Shown here: positions 11,058 through 20,347 of the stretch, piece by piece
How the letters are laid out: each line of letters begins with the position of its first letter
How positions within the stretch are numbered: the first letter of the stretch is position 1
DNA from: Podochytrium sp. JEL0797
Taxonomy: Eukaryota; Chytridiomycota; Chytridiomycetes; Chytridiales; Chytriomycetaceae
Assembly: GCA_027596195.1 (NCBI GenBank)
Contig: JADGJG010000077.1
Span: forward strand, 1-50,642
Length of the DNA stretch: 50,642 bases
Direction of reading: 5' to 3'
Translations under genes and position numbers: made by a program
The notes under the pieces: model-generated
What the model was told of the DNA's origin: nothing
The model's database searches: none
Seen by the model: the letters and a program-made list of their open reading frames with translations, nothing else

Positions 11058-11134
11058 GAGGGAGGTACCATGGCTCCTTGAGGGAGGTACCACGGCTCCT
11101 TCTGCTTAAAAGGAGGGAGGTCCCACGACTCCTT
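11058..11134 (+). repeat. Short tandem array, 22-bp unit x3
   Basis: Units at 11058-11079, 11080-11101 and 11113-11134 (first unit gagggaggtaccatggctcc plus tt), with few differences. The array sits directly after G-rich copy 1 and is followed by a TAGTATTAGG boundary at about 11170. Confidence 0.75.
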
Positions 11135-11159
11135 GTGGCCATACAAGGAGGTCAGTGCG

Positions 11160-12064
11160 CTCCTCGCATAATAGTATTAGGCCGGTCTCTTTTTCCACCA
11201 ATTCGCCGCGCTCGTGAGGGTTGGAGTCATCCTTCATGGCTTTGGATTTGCACCCCGGCTTGCTGAGAGGAATCTCGTCTTCGTCGCTTGATTCGCAATC
11301 TGTAACAATATGTCGCAGATATGTATGTTGCATGACGTAAAAGCAAATATCGCGTACGGCTGTTGGCTGCGCCTTGTCCCTTTGGCATGGACATAATGAG
11401 TTTTGAATTGATTTTTCGATCGACTTTTATCGTTCAACTGAACACGGTACACGCGTCATCTGCTTTTTCCCCGCTTTTCCGTCAATCGGCTAGATCGATT
11501 TTTTTAACAAGATTTCCAGTAGATATGCAGAGTTGTTTGGGTTGAGTGTCATTGCAGAATCAAAGCGAGCTGTTGACTGGCAGTGTTGGTTGGACCGGAG
11601 AAGGAACTATTCGGTTCTTCGAAGTAAAAGCACTCCATTGATACAAAGTTATATATGAAGTTATATAGATTGTTGAATTTTGAGAAAAAAATCGCCCGAG
11701 ACAGCAATTCACAAACCTCCATCCCTGCAAGTGCAACAACACTGTATGCGCAAACCACACCAACCAGCCGTCTCTGTATCTGAAGGTGAGTATCAAGCCC
11801 CAAGGCCCCGGAGCACTGACTCATTTTCCCAAATTGATAATTCAGCACACCCACACCTCCAACCCCCAACTCAGCTCCACAGCAAATGCATACGTAACGT
11901 AACAGCGCGCATTGTAATCCATCAGCAAACATCCCTGTCAACCCGATCATGGCAATTGAGACACACCACATTGATCGGAATTTGAAACCGCAACACCGAA
12001 CGTCCTCTCCCACCCCTCGAAATCGAATCAATCCAGCAATGTGAAACAGTGCGAGTAAAATACA
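11160..12064. other. Sequence between the two duplicated segments
   Basis: About 900 bases with no domain-bearing frame and no convincing splice structure. A minus-strand frame is open at 11549-12340 but runs into the duplicated repeat and is probably chance. Confidence 0.4.
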
Positions 12065-12745
12065 GGGCGTGGAATGCGAGCGAGTGTGTGTTTGATTGGG
12101 CGGCAGACAATTGTGAACGTGGATCCCCACTCTGCAAAGGAGTTCGGACTCGACGAATCCCGCACCACAGCGCACCCACGGCCCAGCAATACGAGTTCCT
12201 ACATCGGGAGAGTGCGTGGAATGGTCGCGATGGGCAGTGGGATGCGAGATTGTCGCAGGATCGAAAACGCCCCTCGAAGCTCGCCCTCTCGAAACACACC
12301 CCCATGACCACCCAGCGAATCCCCCGCGCAACAGAGTCATGGATCACAATTAGAAGAAGCGTGTCGAAGTGTGGGAGGGTGTGAATCGAAGAAATAAACA
12401 AACGATCGAAAAACTTCCAAAGCGCCGAAACACGACACTCACAGCCGGCCATTCCCAACCACCATCGCCCACACATCCAGCCATGTCAAATCATGCATAA
12501 ACATGCTCTAGAAATGTAGAGAAGCCAAAAACGCGGTATTTCAATGCGCTCAAACGCGTTTGAATCGGTGGCGTTTTTTTGTCCAAATAAAATAAATAGT
12601 AAAAAATATCTTAGAAATTAACACGTTTCTCACTCCTTTTCGAGCGGAATATTAAAAAGTAGGTCGCGGGTGGGTGGGCGCATGGGTGGACGCGCGTGGG
12701 TGCGCATGGGTGTGGTTGTGGGTGCGAGAAAATAGCGCGCGAAAT
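12065..12745 (+). repeat. Duplicated ~680-bp segment, copy B
   Basis: Second copy of 10335-11015, in direct orientation, about 1.7 kb away. It also ends in a G-rich repeat copy (12646-12750). Confidence 0.75.
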
Positions 12746-12750
12746 TTCTT
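12646..12750 (+). repeat. G-rich repeat family, copy 2
   Basis: AGGTCGCGGGTGGGTGGGCG followed by GTGGGTGCGC-type units and an A-rich stretch. It continues directly from duplicated segment B. Confidence 0.7.
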
Positions 12751-12879
12751 GGCGCAACAAAAAATTCAAAAAAAAAGCGCGCCGCTACTCGCTAGGGAAT
12801 CAAGCTCTCTACCTTTTCCTAGAAACGCGCCTGGAATTCTTAGAGAAACTTTCCCTGGCGAAACGCACCAGGAATTTTT

Positions 12880-13012
12880 CACGGGTCAGGCGCCGCCGTC
12901 CACGGGTCAAGAGCCGCCGTTTGCAATTTAGGGCCTTATCTCTACCACCAAAAATTGTGACTTCACGGGTCAAGAGCCGCCGTTTCGACTAGGACGGGTC
13001 AAGAGCCGCCGT
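12880..13012 (+). repeat. Short interspersed array of CACGGGTCAAGAGCCGCCGT
   Basis: Four near-identical 20-base units at 12880-12899, 12901-12920, 12964-12983 and 12993-13012, with spacings of 1, 43 and 9 bases. It is followed by GTATATTAGG and then the hAT remnant. Related GCCGCCG units stand at about 14850-14910, before G-rich copy 3. Confidence 0.8.
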
Positions 13013-13030
13013 AGATCCGTATATTAGGCT

Positions 13031-14186
13031 CGTTATCCCGAGATTGTGTGCAATGGATGTGGTGTGCACACGGCCAACCTCCTTGTCAAGGACATTTGCG
13101 AGTTGGAACGGTTTGCGGAGATGTTGGAGAAGTCGACGAAACTCACGAACTTTGTGAAGAATCGTAACCAAGTCCTCCACAAGTACGCGTTCTTTGTTTC
13201 TCTCTCTGTTTATTCTTTCTAAATACACCGGAACCTCGACCCCCCAATCTTGCACAGGTTCCGCGACATTCAAAAGGAGCTTGTTCGTGACAAGGAAATG
13301 GAATCTGCTCTGGAGCTGTCTTACATTGTCGAAACACGCTGGTATTCGCAGCACACCGCGGCCTCTCGCAACGTCATCAACCGACTGGCTCATCAACAGC
13401 TCGCGAGTCACCAAATCCTCCGCCGCCTGACGGGGACCAGTGTTGCCAAGGCGGCAGAGTACAGGGCCATTGTGGAAGACGTCGATTTTTGGGATACTGC
13501 GGCGGAGTTTCTTGAAGTGATGGGACCACTGTCGAAACTGATTGGGGTATTGGAGGCGGATGGGTGTCTTTTGTCCGAAGTTTACACGGGGTTCTTGGAT
13601 TTGATGGAGCTGTGGAAGGACAACCTTGAGTTGTATCCCTTGGTTCAGTTCCGTTGGGAGTTCGTTCACACTCCTTCAATGGGGTTTGCGCACTTTTTGG
13701 ATCCAAGGAACAAGGGAGGAGGGAGAATGTGGCATGGACCTCCACCGCAGCGCCAGAGTGATTTGGTGGAAGTTTTGCGTCGTCTCCCGGAGTACATCGT
13801 CACGCATCGAAAACTCAGCAAAACATAGGGAAATCAGAGAGTATCAGCAGTTTGCATCGCAGCCAATACCAGCCGAAATGGTTCTGTTGAAGGAGTATGC
13901 GTCGGATATTCAAACTTGGTGGAGGGTGGTTGGGGACTCCAAGTTTCCTGTTTTGGCGAAGGTGGCGGAGGTTATCTTCAGCATCCCCACCTCACAAGCT
14001 GCAAGTGAGAGGATTTGGAGCTTGTGGGACTTCATTCACACAAAAAGACGCAATCGGCTCTCGACCGAGAAAGCTGCTGGGCTGGTGATTATGTATGCAA
14101 ATGCCAAACTTCGAACCAAGGAGGCGAATATTGTTGATATCATGTGTGGAAATGCAAGTGATTTTGATAGTGATTGTTCAGAGTGA
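13031..14186 (+). pseudogene. 5'-truncated, frameshifted hAT transposase
   Basis: The frame opens abruptly after a TATTAGG boundary (RYPEIVCNGCGVHTANLLVK). One intron (13183-13257, GT-AG) leads to the central RNase H-fold part (ELSYIVETRWYS). Near 13810-13830 the frame shifts, and the C-terminal hAT dimerisation domain follows: FPVLAKVAEVIFSIPTSQAA, then SERIWS and a basic helix, typical of hATC. The N-terminal zinc finger and the first catalytic part are missing. This is a dead fragment, although the hATC segment is well kept. Confidence 0.8.
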
Positions 14187-14253
14187 TTCTACAAAAAAAA
14201 CTATTCTTCTCTCTTCTTCTATACTATACTGTATACGATACTGTATACTATAC

Positions 14254-14300
14254 AGTATACGTGTATAATTGTACACCAAACCTCACTATACACGTATACT
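14254..14300. repeat. AT-rich inverted repeat, 14-bp stem
   Basis: AGTATACGTGTATA (14254-14267) and TATACACGTATACT (14287-14300) form a perfect stem with a 19-base loop. They are embedded in alternating TATAC/GTATAC sequence from about 14220. It lies exactly between the hAT and copia remnants. Confidence 0.75.
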
Positions 14301-14312
14301 TCCGAACCCTAG

Positions 14313-14663
14313 TTGGCGCTCGGAACCGCTGCAAAACTTGCGGAGTGGGGCCGGATAATGATGGAGTTTGTTGGATTCCCTCAAGACGATCGGACGGAGT
14401 TGGGATGCGATAACGCGGGTGCGGTGAGGAATACGGAGGAAGGGGCGGGGAGGCACAAGACGAAGCGAATGGATGTGCAGTATATGATGCAGAGGGATAT
14501 GGTGAGGAGGGGAGTGATCAAAGTGGAGAAGGTGTGCACACACGACAACGTGGCGGATATTATGACGAAGGGATTGAGGAAGAACAAGCATGGGAAGTTT
14601 ACGAGGGTGATGGGCCTGTTCAAGGGGAGCGTGGACTTCTGGGATTATTGGAAGGAAGTCTGA
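14313..14663 (+). pseudogene. Ty1/copia polyprotein remnant (C-terminal RNase H)
   Basis: The frame reads MALGTAAKLAEWGRIMMEFV, then a CDNAGAV motif, HKTKRMDVQYM and THDNVADIMTKGL. This is the conserved end of Ty1/copia RNase H (DN.GA, H.RTKHID-like and ADI.TK). The upstream protease, integrase and reverse transcriptase parts are absent. The stop is followed by a short sequence that may be a piece of LTR. Confidence 0.8.
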
Positions 14664-14728
14664 TGTGAAGCAGTCCCCTCGGGGAGTTTTGGTGTTTGGA
14701 AAAATTGTTGATTTTGCATTTGATGGTT

Positions 14729-14817
14729 AAGCTTTCTGCTTGAAACCATCAGGTGCGGAGGATTTATTGTTAATGTGTACACCAACATAATTAAAGCTTT
14801 CTGCTTGAAACCATCAG
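14729..14817 (+). repeat. 24-bp direct repeat
   Basis: AAGCTTTCTGCTTGAAACCA plus TCAG occurs at 14729-14752 and 14794-14817. The first copy also forms a hairpin with the preceding TGATGGTT (14721-14728). It lies just after the copia remnant. Confidence 0.7.
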
Positions 14818-14927
14818 TTCACGAAAACGACTGGTGAATGAACACCACCCTGACAGGGGCCGCCGAAATCGCTTCTTAGACCAGCAAAAACTCGGCCAAG
14901 CCGTGACAGGGGGCGCCGTCGGGCCGT

Positions 14928-15040
14928 ATATTAGGTCGCGGGTGGGTGGGTGCGCGCGTGGGTGCGCCGGTGCGGGTGCCTGGGCTCCAATTGCCCAGGC
15001 GCTCGAAATTTTCGAAATTTTCGAGGACAAAAAAAAATGG
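14928..15040 (+). repeat. G-rich repeat family, copy 3
   Basis: TAGGTCGCGGGTGGGTGGGT, GCGC units, a perfect hairpin GCCTGGGC/GCCCAGGC, CGAAATTTTCGAAATTTTCG and an A-run. GCTCCTT-containing repeats (15085-15150) follow, then an ATAGTATTAGG boundary at about 15192. Confidence 0.75.
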
Positions 15041-15282
15041 GCCAGCCACCAGCCAGCCAGCCAAAAAAAAAATCAAATAATCTTGTAGCAACCGCTCCTT
15101 GCCTTGTAGGGAACCGCTCCTTGTACCACTTGTTTCACTTGTAGCAACCACTCCTTCAAGTATCAAATGTATCAGCGTGCTCCTGGAGGAATAGTATTAG
15201 GTAGAATAAAAGTCATTAAAACACGTGAGGTTGAAGGAGACAAAATCAGTACTAAAACTAGCGGGGATATTTGTTCTTTAAG

Positions 15283-16034
15283 TTTTGAATCGGGAAATGT
15301 CTGCCAGGATGTTCAAGTATATCACAAACACAGTCAAATATGGCCCCATTTTATTTATCCTGCAAGCCATTCCCAATCTGCTCATCGCCATCAAACCGAT
15401 ATATGAGAAAGTAGCACTCCAAGTGCAAAATTTCTTGTATATATTTAGCGGGTTGGCTGTGCTTTTCTGCGACATCGTATTTCTGATTGCATATATTCGT
15501 CATTTACGCCAAGCCGATTTGATGGAGAACAAGAAATTCCGAATTATTGCGCAATATGGAATCGCAGCGTCCATAATCGTAATCTCCACACTGTTTCTTC
15601 ACACGATTTCACTCGTATTTAGCGGAGATTTGTCAGTTCTTGTAGATAGAATATCTAATGTTGGCTTCAACTTCTTGGCTCTCACACTTCTCCTTATGAA
15701 GTACGCGTTGTTTGGCATCAGGAAGTTAGGAGACACGGATTCTGAACAGCAGATGAAGAATGCACGAAGAGATTCAGGAGCAGCTCAATCGGGAGTCGCA
15801 GACGACGATCAATCCAGATACCGCAGATCGACACTCATCTCAAGTGGCATTCGAAAGAGTTTTTCAGCCGTCTCAACCCAGCGCGGTTCTGTCCAGGGCT
15901 GTCCGAGTGGGAGTCAGTTTGCGGATCTAGATGCCAAAGGGAAAGTTGATGGTATTGAAGGCGACGGGGTTAGGAAAAGTGCATCGGCTGTTTTGGGTGG
16001 GAAGGGTGCTCGCTCGAGTTTATTCAAGTGGTAG
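15283..16034 (+). pseudogene. Inverted C-terminal half of a 7-TM family gene
   Basis: The frame encodes the second half of the family seen intact at 28687-29819: about four TM segments, the FIRHLRQADL-like loop and a Ser-rich tail ending SSLFKW. It begins abruptly at a codon corresponding to the middle of the intact protein (LNREMSA versus LKREMSA). The missing N-terminal half lies on the opposite strand at 16147-16530. Both parts are still open frames, so the inversion is probably recent. As it stands it has no natural start. Confidence 0.8.
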
Positions 16035-16146
16035 AAAGGAGCGCAAAATTTCTTATGGTTTTTCTTTATCATTTTCACCGGTTTATGAGTTATTTGTTTG
16101 TGTTATTCCCATTCTTTTCTATTCGTCTGTTCAAGATTAATGGAGG

Positions 16147-16530
16147 AATTCCCTTGGAACGAATGTAGGAAATGGATATGTAGCATGCTTCAAAAACCCC
16201 CATCAGACTGTCCGCAACGAACTTCCAAATTTGGCCGTTCTTCTCTGCGTTCGAGAAGAGCGATATTTCCACAAACGCGCGCACCGGATAAAATGCCACA
16301 ATATCGGTACAAACTATTCTTTTGTGAGCATAACTGAAGTGTATACTAGACTAGTTTTCGAGTAACTTACATGCGAGAAGGAGTAAATTTAAAGGTTTTG
16401 CCAGCTCTTTCCATCCGTGTGGCCTCGTCTCAATTTTCAGAATCACTAGTAGAGCGCACAAGTTGAGGACTGCAAAAGCAGCCATGGTAAAGTCAAATCC
16501 AACTGCAGCTTGTTGCAAGGGAGTGGTCAT
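16147..16530 (-). pseudogene. N-terminal half of the split 7-TM gene
   Basis: Start ATG at 16530. Exon 1 is interrupted by an intron with the same position and phase as in the paralog at 28687-29819 (donor GTAAGTTACTC, acceptor AAAGAATAG). The frame then reads VAFYPVRAFVEISLF through SYIRSKGI, where homology stops at the inversion border near 16146. Together with 15283-16034 it accounts for the whole protein. Confidence 0.8.
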
Positions 16531-17146
16531 CGCAGCAGGCTCGAGTATGGGGTGAGGAAAATTTTGCAAATCTCTTTGTTTTGTGATCTACTATTTCTGC
16601 TCGATACGCACATCACATTATTGAATTTCGACTTTATAACTTGGAATACCAGGCAAGCGAAGGAACAGCACGAGATGGAAATGGCTTTTTTGTGATGGAG
16701 CCCAGATACGCACTCGTCTTGGTGAGATGAGAATTGTCCTTGAGGGGTAAGTCATTTTTGAATACTCCACGTGGGCGAAGAAAACATTTGGATCAGAACT
16801 AAATGCATAAAGCGCGCCACAATTGATTTTTAAAATTGAACTGATTTTAAATGTGATGGGAGATAACGGAAAGCCAAGTCCTCGAAACCAACCCCAGTCA
16901 AGTTCGTGAGTTTGAGAATTGGGTTTGCACTTTATTCCGACGTTTGGCATTTATTTGTTGTACAGGTGACTGCAAGAATAATATTATCTGACGTTGTTTG
17001 GGAACCATGTAATTGGAAATGCGCGCATTTGCGCAGGGTGGGGGCAGTTTGTGCGGATAGGGCGATTGTGGATATATCTTTGTTCTCCATTACTCTTGGA
17101 CAAAAAAGATATAGTTATAAAAAATTCAAGTTTGCGCTACTTTCTA
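16531..17146. other. Intergenic, no gene seen
   Basis: Upstream region of the split 7-TM gene, partly similar to the sequence upstream of the paralog at 29820. AT-rich; no supported frame. Confidence 0.5.
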
Positions 17147-17690
17147 CGACTTGAATAAACTTGATCGAGCGCCTTTCCCACGCGACACAACCGATGCACT
17201 TTTTCTAATCCCGTTGCCTTCGAAACTAAAATCTTTCTCTTTGGCATCTTGATCCGCAAACTGACTCCCACTCGGACCACCCTGGACAGAACCGCGCTGT
17301 GTTGAGACGGCAAAAAACCTCTTTCGAATGCCCCTTGAAATGAGTGTCGATCTGCAATATCATTGATCGTCGTCAGAGGCTCCCGATTGAGCCGCTCCCG
17401 AAATCTCTCACAGCATCCTTCATCTGCTGTTCCGAATCAGTGCTTCCTGACTTCCTGATACCAAACAACGCGTCCTTCATAAGAAGAAGCGTGAGAGATA
17501 AGAAATTGAAGCCCACAGTAGATATTCCGTGTAGAAGAACTGCTAAATCGCCAGGAAATGCAAGCGAAATCATGGCAAGAAGCAGCGTAGATAGCACGAT
17601 TACGGATGCAGCAATTCCATATTGGGCGATAATGCGAAATTTCTTGTGCTGCGAACTGGAATCAATCTGAAACGATACATCTTGGGTGGG
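17147..17690 (-). pseudogene. C-terminal fragment of a 7-TM family gene
   Basis: Contains the last two TM segments (KFRIIAQYGIAASVIVLSTL and GISTVGFNFLSLTLLLMK) and the Ser-rich tail, with a frameshift after SIGSL and a degraded end at about 17147. The upstream side is fused to intron sequence of a cyclin copy (GAATTCGCACGCAACG, matching 31733-31757). No N-terminal half is nearby. Confidence 0.8.
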
Positions 17691-17714
17691 AATTCGCACG
17701 CAACGAGTCAACGC

Positions 17715-17990
17715 ACCTTACAAGAAACTACCAACGCCACCACCAACAACCCAAACTGATGTTCCACCTCGACGCCCCATTCAACTCACTCGACACAGCC
17801 ACAAACCGTGAGCAATGAAAATCACAGTCCCACACACCCGTGTGGCGAAGGACAGTCTTCATGCTGAGCTTCATGAGGCGCTGCTGCGGATCCTCGTCGA
17901 TTTATATTGGATGAATGCTTGGGAGCATGTGAAAGGAAGAGCGTCGCGAGGTGGATCCATGTGAGTATGATGATTTATTCGATATGGATC
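17715..17990 (-). pseudogene. Decayed first exon of a Pho80-like cyclin
   Basis: Aligns with exon 1 of the intact cyclin at 31487-32087, including FGLLVVALVVSCK at the donor site. It has an in-frame TAA soon after the start (IHIE-stop) and later frameshifts. It lies left of GST copy 1, as the intact cyclin lies left of GST copy 2, so this is a segmental duplicate. Confidence 0.75.
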
Positions 17991-18109
17991 ATTGCGGATG
18001 GCATTGTTTTGCACAGAAGAAATTCAACTTTTGAACAACGGAAACAGAAAAGAGAAAACGACACTATATTCTGACCTCTCACAATTAAAGCAGCCAGAAA
18101 GTACACGAC

Positions 18110-18819
18110 TCACGCAACTGGAGTCTCTGCAGTCATCAGTGTATGCGCCTCCTTCACAAAGGCCAACGCAGCGATCCCCGCGTGGTACGCCTGCACCTTG
18201 GGGTACACACTCAAATCGATCTCAAAATATCCACTCCACCCGAGAACAATGTAGAGGTACGAGTCCGCGACGGTGAATTCATTGCCGAGCCAAAGCTTGC
18301 GCCCATCGGCCAACTCCACGTCGTTGAGGTACTTGAGCTTCGCAGCGAGCTTGTCCAGCGTCCATTGACGCACCTCGGGAGCGAGAGACGGGTTGATAAG
18401 TGGGCTGAAGCTTCCTTGAACCTCGGAAGAAATGTATGAGAGCTTGGACTGGAGGAGGGCTCTGGAATGCAAAAGATCAGAACACGAAACGTAAAACCAT
18501 GAATCGAAAAGAATATTCACCTCTCATTCGTTCCGTTAGCGGGAGCAACCTTGTGGGTAACGGCATTGTCTGCAATCCACTGTAATGTGGCCGAGTTCTC
18601 GTTCAAAACAGTTCCATCCTCAAGCACAATAGTGGGCACGTTTCCCTTGGGGTTGATTTTGAAGAAGTCACTACCCTTGTTTGGGCCCGAGAGGACTGTC
18701 TTGTTGTATATATCGACCTGGTACGCGTTGAGAGATTTGTTGAGGATGCCGGCGTGGTGGGCGGCGATGAAGTTAGCAGCACCACAGGACGTGGGAGTGT
18801 AGTAGAGTGTGGCAGGCAT
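18110..18819 (-). CDS. Glutathione S-transferase (bacterial GstA/beta-like), copy 1
   Basis: Exons 18819-18521 and 18461-18110 give 216 aa. The N-terminal thioredoxin-like domain starts MPATLYYTPTSCGAANFIAA, with the SC motif typical of beta-class GSTs, and has the cis-proline glutathione site NPKGNVPTIVLEDG. The helical C-terminal domain includes the N-capping motif EFTVADSYLY. Predicted cytosolic glutathione conjugation or stress protection. Its paralog at 32198-32909 shares the intron position and most residues. Beta-class GSTs are best known from bacteria, so an old transfer is possible but cannot be tested here. Confidence 0.9.
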
Positions 18820-19572
18820 GTTTTGTTTGGTTTTGAAGTTTTTTTGGGGTTTTTGGTTTGGGCGCGACGCGTTTTATAGCGCGTTTTCGTGGGAGATAGC
18901 GCAAATCAAATTGTATTCGAAATTTCGGATTTTGATTAAATAGCGCGAATCAAATCCTATTCGAAATCATTTGGAATCAGTAAGTCGATGGCCTCATTCC
19001 ACCTCCCATCTTGTCGAGGTATCAAGAGCAAGGGGACAATCAACCCTGCAACAACTCCAACCCTCGCCGCATTTCTTCATACTCGTGCTCTCCACCCTCG
19101 CTACCTGCAGTGCCATTTTCCTTGACTTCACTACTGGCTCCAACGTACATACCGAGGAACAAACTCAATTCAAAAGTGGTGAAACGAGGCGCGTCAAGGA
19201 ACGAACACAATTTCAAAGAACAGTTCGGTTGCATGGTATGAATTGTCGTTTTTGCGCTTGAGTGAATTGGGTGGCTCCAAGAAGCGACCTCAGGTGACCG
19301 CATGTGATGGTGTGAATGAATTGACTTGAATTAGTCAGTCCTGAGTCTTTAAGCTGTCCTTTGCACTGCCACCGAATGCTGCCTGGCTTTGGTCGGACCC
19401 GTTCTCAAAATCAAAACCAAATTTAACAATGAGTGAAAATGGCGGTGAAATGGGTAGCTCCATGTCATTGCAAGTGGCGTCCAACAAGCCCACAGCACGA
19501 AATCGCTTAAGAGCGACGCATTCTCCCCTCTCTGAAACATCTCATCAAGAGAAATCCAATTCATTCTCGAAA
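18820..19572. other. GST copy 1 upstream region with a stray cyclin piece
   Basis: Contains two near-repeats of AAATCAAAT/TATTCGAAAT just upstream of the GST start; the same TATTCGAAAT element occurs upstream of GST copy 2 (about 32975-32990). Apart from the cyclin scrap at 19037-19100, no gene is seen. Confidence 0.45.
19037..19100 (-). pseudogene. Cyclin exon 2 tail fragment
   Basis: The minus strand reads HEYEEMRRGLELLQG and a stop, matching the last residues of the intact cyclin (GEYEEMKRGLELLRA, stop). Only about 60 bases match. It lies on the wrong side of GST copy 1 relative to the exon 1 remnant, showing that the duplicate was rearranged. Confidence 0.6.
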
Positions 19573-19713
19573 ATGAAGCTCATTACCACTGCCATTGCCA
19601 CTCTTGCACTCCTTGCGACCGCTGTCAACGCATTTCCATTCCCAGGAGGGGGAGGAGGGCCAATGCGCACATGCTGCGCTGAGAAAGTCGCCACTTGTTG
19701 CGCCCCATGGTGA
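19573..19713 (+). CDS. Small secreted cysteine-containing peptide, 46 aa
   Basis: ATG at 19573 opens a clear signal peptide (MKLITTAIATLALLATAVNA). It is followed by a mature part of only ~26 residues: FPFPGGGGGP, then two CC pairs (RTCC and ATCC) and a stop. Five glycines and paired cysteines suggest a small disulphide-bonded secreted peptide. No homolog is recognised. An upstream frame to 19429 is open but lacks the signal, so the internal ATG is preferred. Confidence 0.5.
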   Translation: MKLITTAIATLALLATAVNAFPFPGGGGGPMRTCCAEKVATCCAPW

Positions 19714-20347
19714 AATTTAAACAGTTGCGAAAAAATTATGGAGTTTGAATAGAAAAATAAATAAAAAACAATTCATGGCCATGATTGCCTATGATAGCAA
19801 CTAAAATTCAAAAATTCACCATCCCCCACCTAAAAGTCGCGCCAGCTGGAACGCATTTCTCATTCATTTGTTAACAAAGTACCTAAAATTAGGTCGCGCG
19901 GGCGAATGGGTGCGTGGGGGTGGGGGTGTGGGGTTACAGACTCGCAACAGATTCCACCTGCCTCCTCACATTTCCTGCCTGGTCGTGCCGCCTTGGAGTC
20001 GTAAGAACAATACGGTCAGTTATTCACGCAGAATATTCGCTCTTTCACGAGGAGAACCAACGTGATATCTCGCGTTGTAAAAGATGAAATGGGAAAGCAC
20101 AAATCCATCACGCCGACTCTCGTTACAGCAGCAGTTTGCACGAAATCCCCGAGGGTGAGTACTATTTTGGCAGATCACGCAGATGTCTCAATTTCCCCTC
20201 GTTTCATCGTTTCAAGCGAAAAGTGAACAGAGCCAGTATTGCCACCCAGATGAAGTCATCCAAATCAAAAGTTGTCAAAGCGATAAGCAAAGACTAACAC
20301 TTCCTCTTCTTTCTCCTTCTCGCCTCAATTAAAAATTAAAAATTCAA
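19714..20347. other. Intergenic with G-rich repeat copy 4
   Basis: Holds a shortened copy of the G-rich repeat at 19884-19935 (ATTAGGTCGCGCGGGCGAAT and GTGGGGGTGGGGGTG). No supported gene otherwise. Confidence 0.5.
19884..19935 (+). repeat. G-rich repeat family, copy 4 (short)
   Basis: Begins AATTAGGTCGCGCGGGCG, like copies 1-3, but lacks the hairpin and A-run that follow in them. Confidence 0.55.

Noticed and set aside
10296..12476. Matching minus-strand frames in the two duplicated segments (both read SALWKFFDR.FISSIHTLP)
   Set aside because: The frames diverge by indels soon after the shared part and neither shows a domain or splice structure; DNA-level duplication explains the similarity.
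12880..13012. CRISPR-like array
   Set aside because: Only four units with irregular spacers of 1-43 bases, in intron-containing eukaryotic DNA; no cas genes.
15285..16034. Plus-strand frame taken as an intact 249-aa membrane protein gene
   Set aside because: It starts in the middle of the homologous protein, and its N-terminal half is on the opposite strand, so it is half of an inverted gene.
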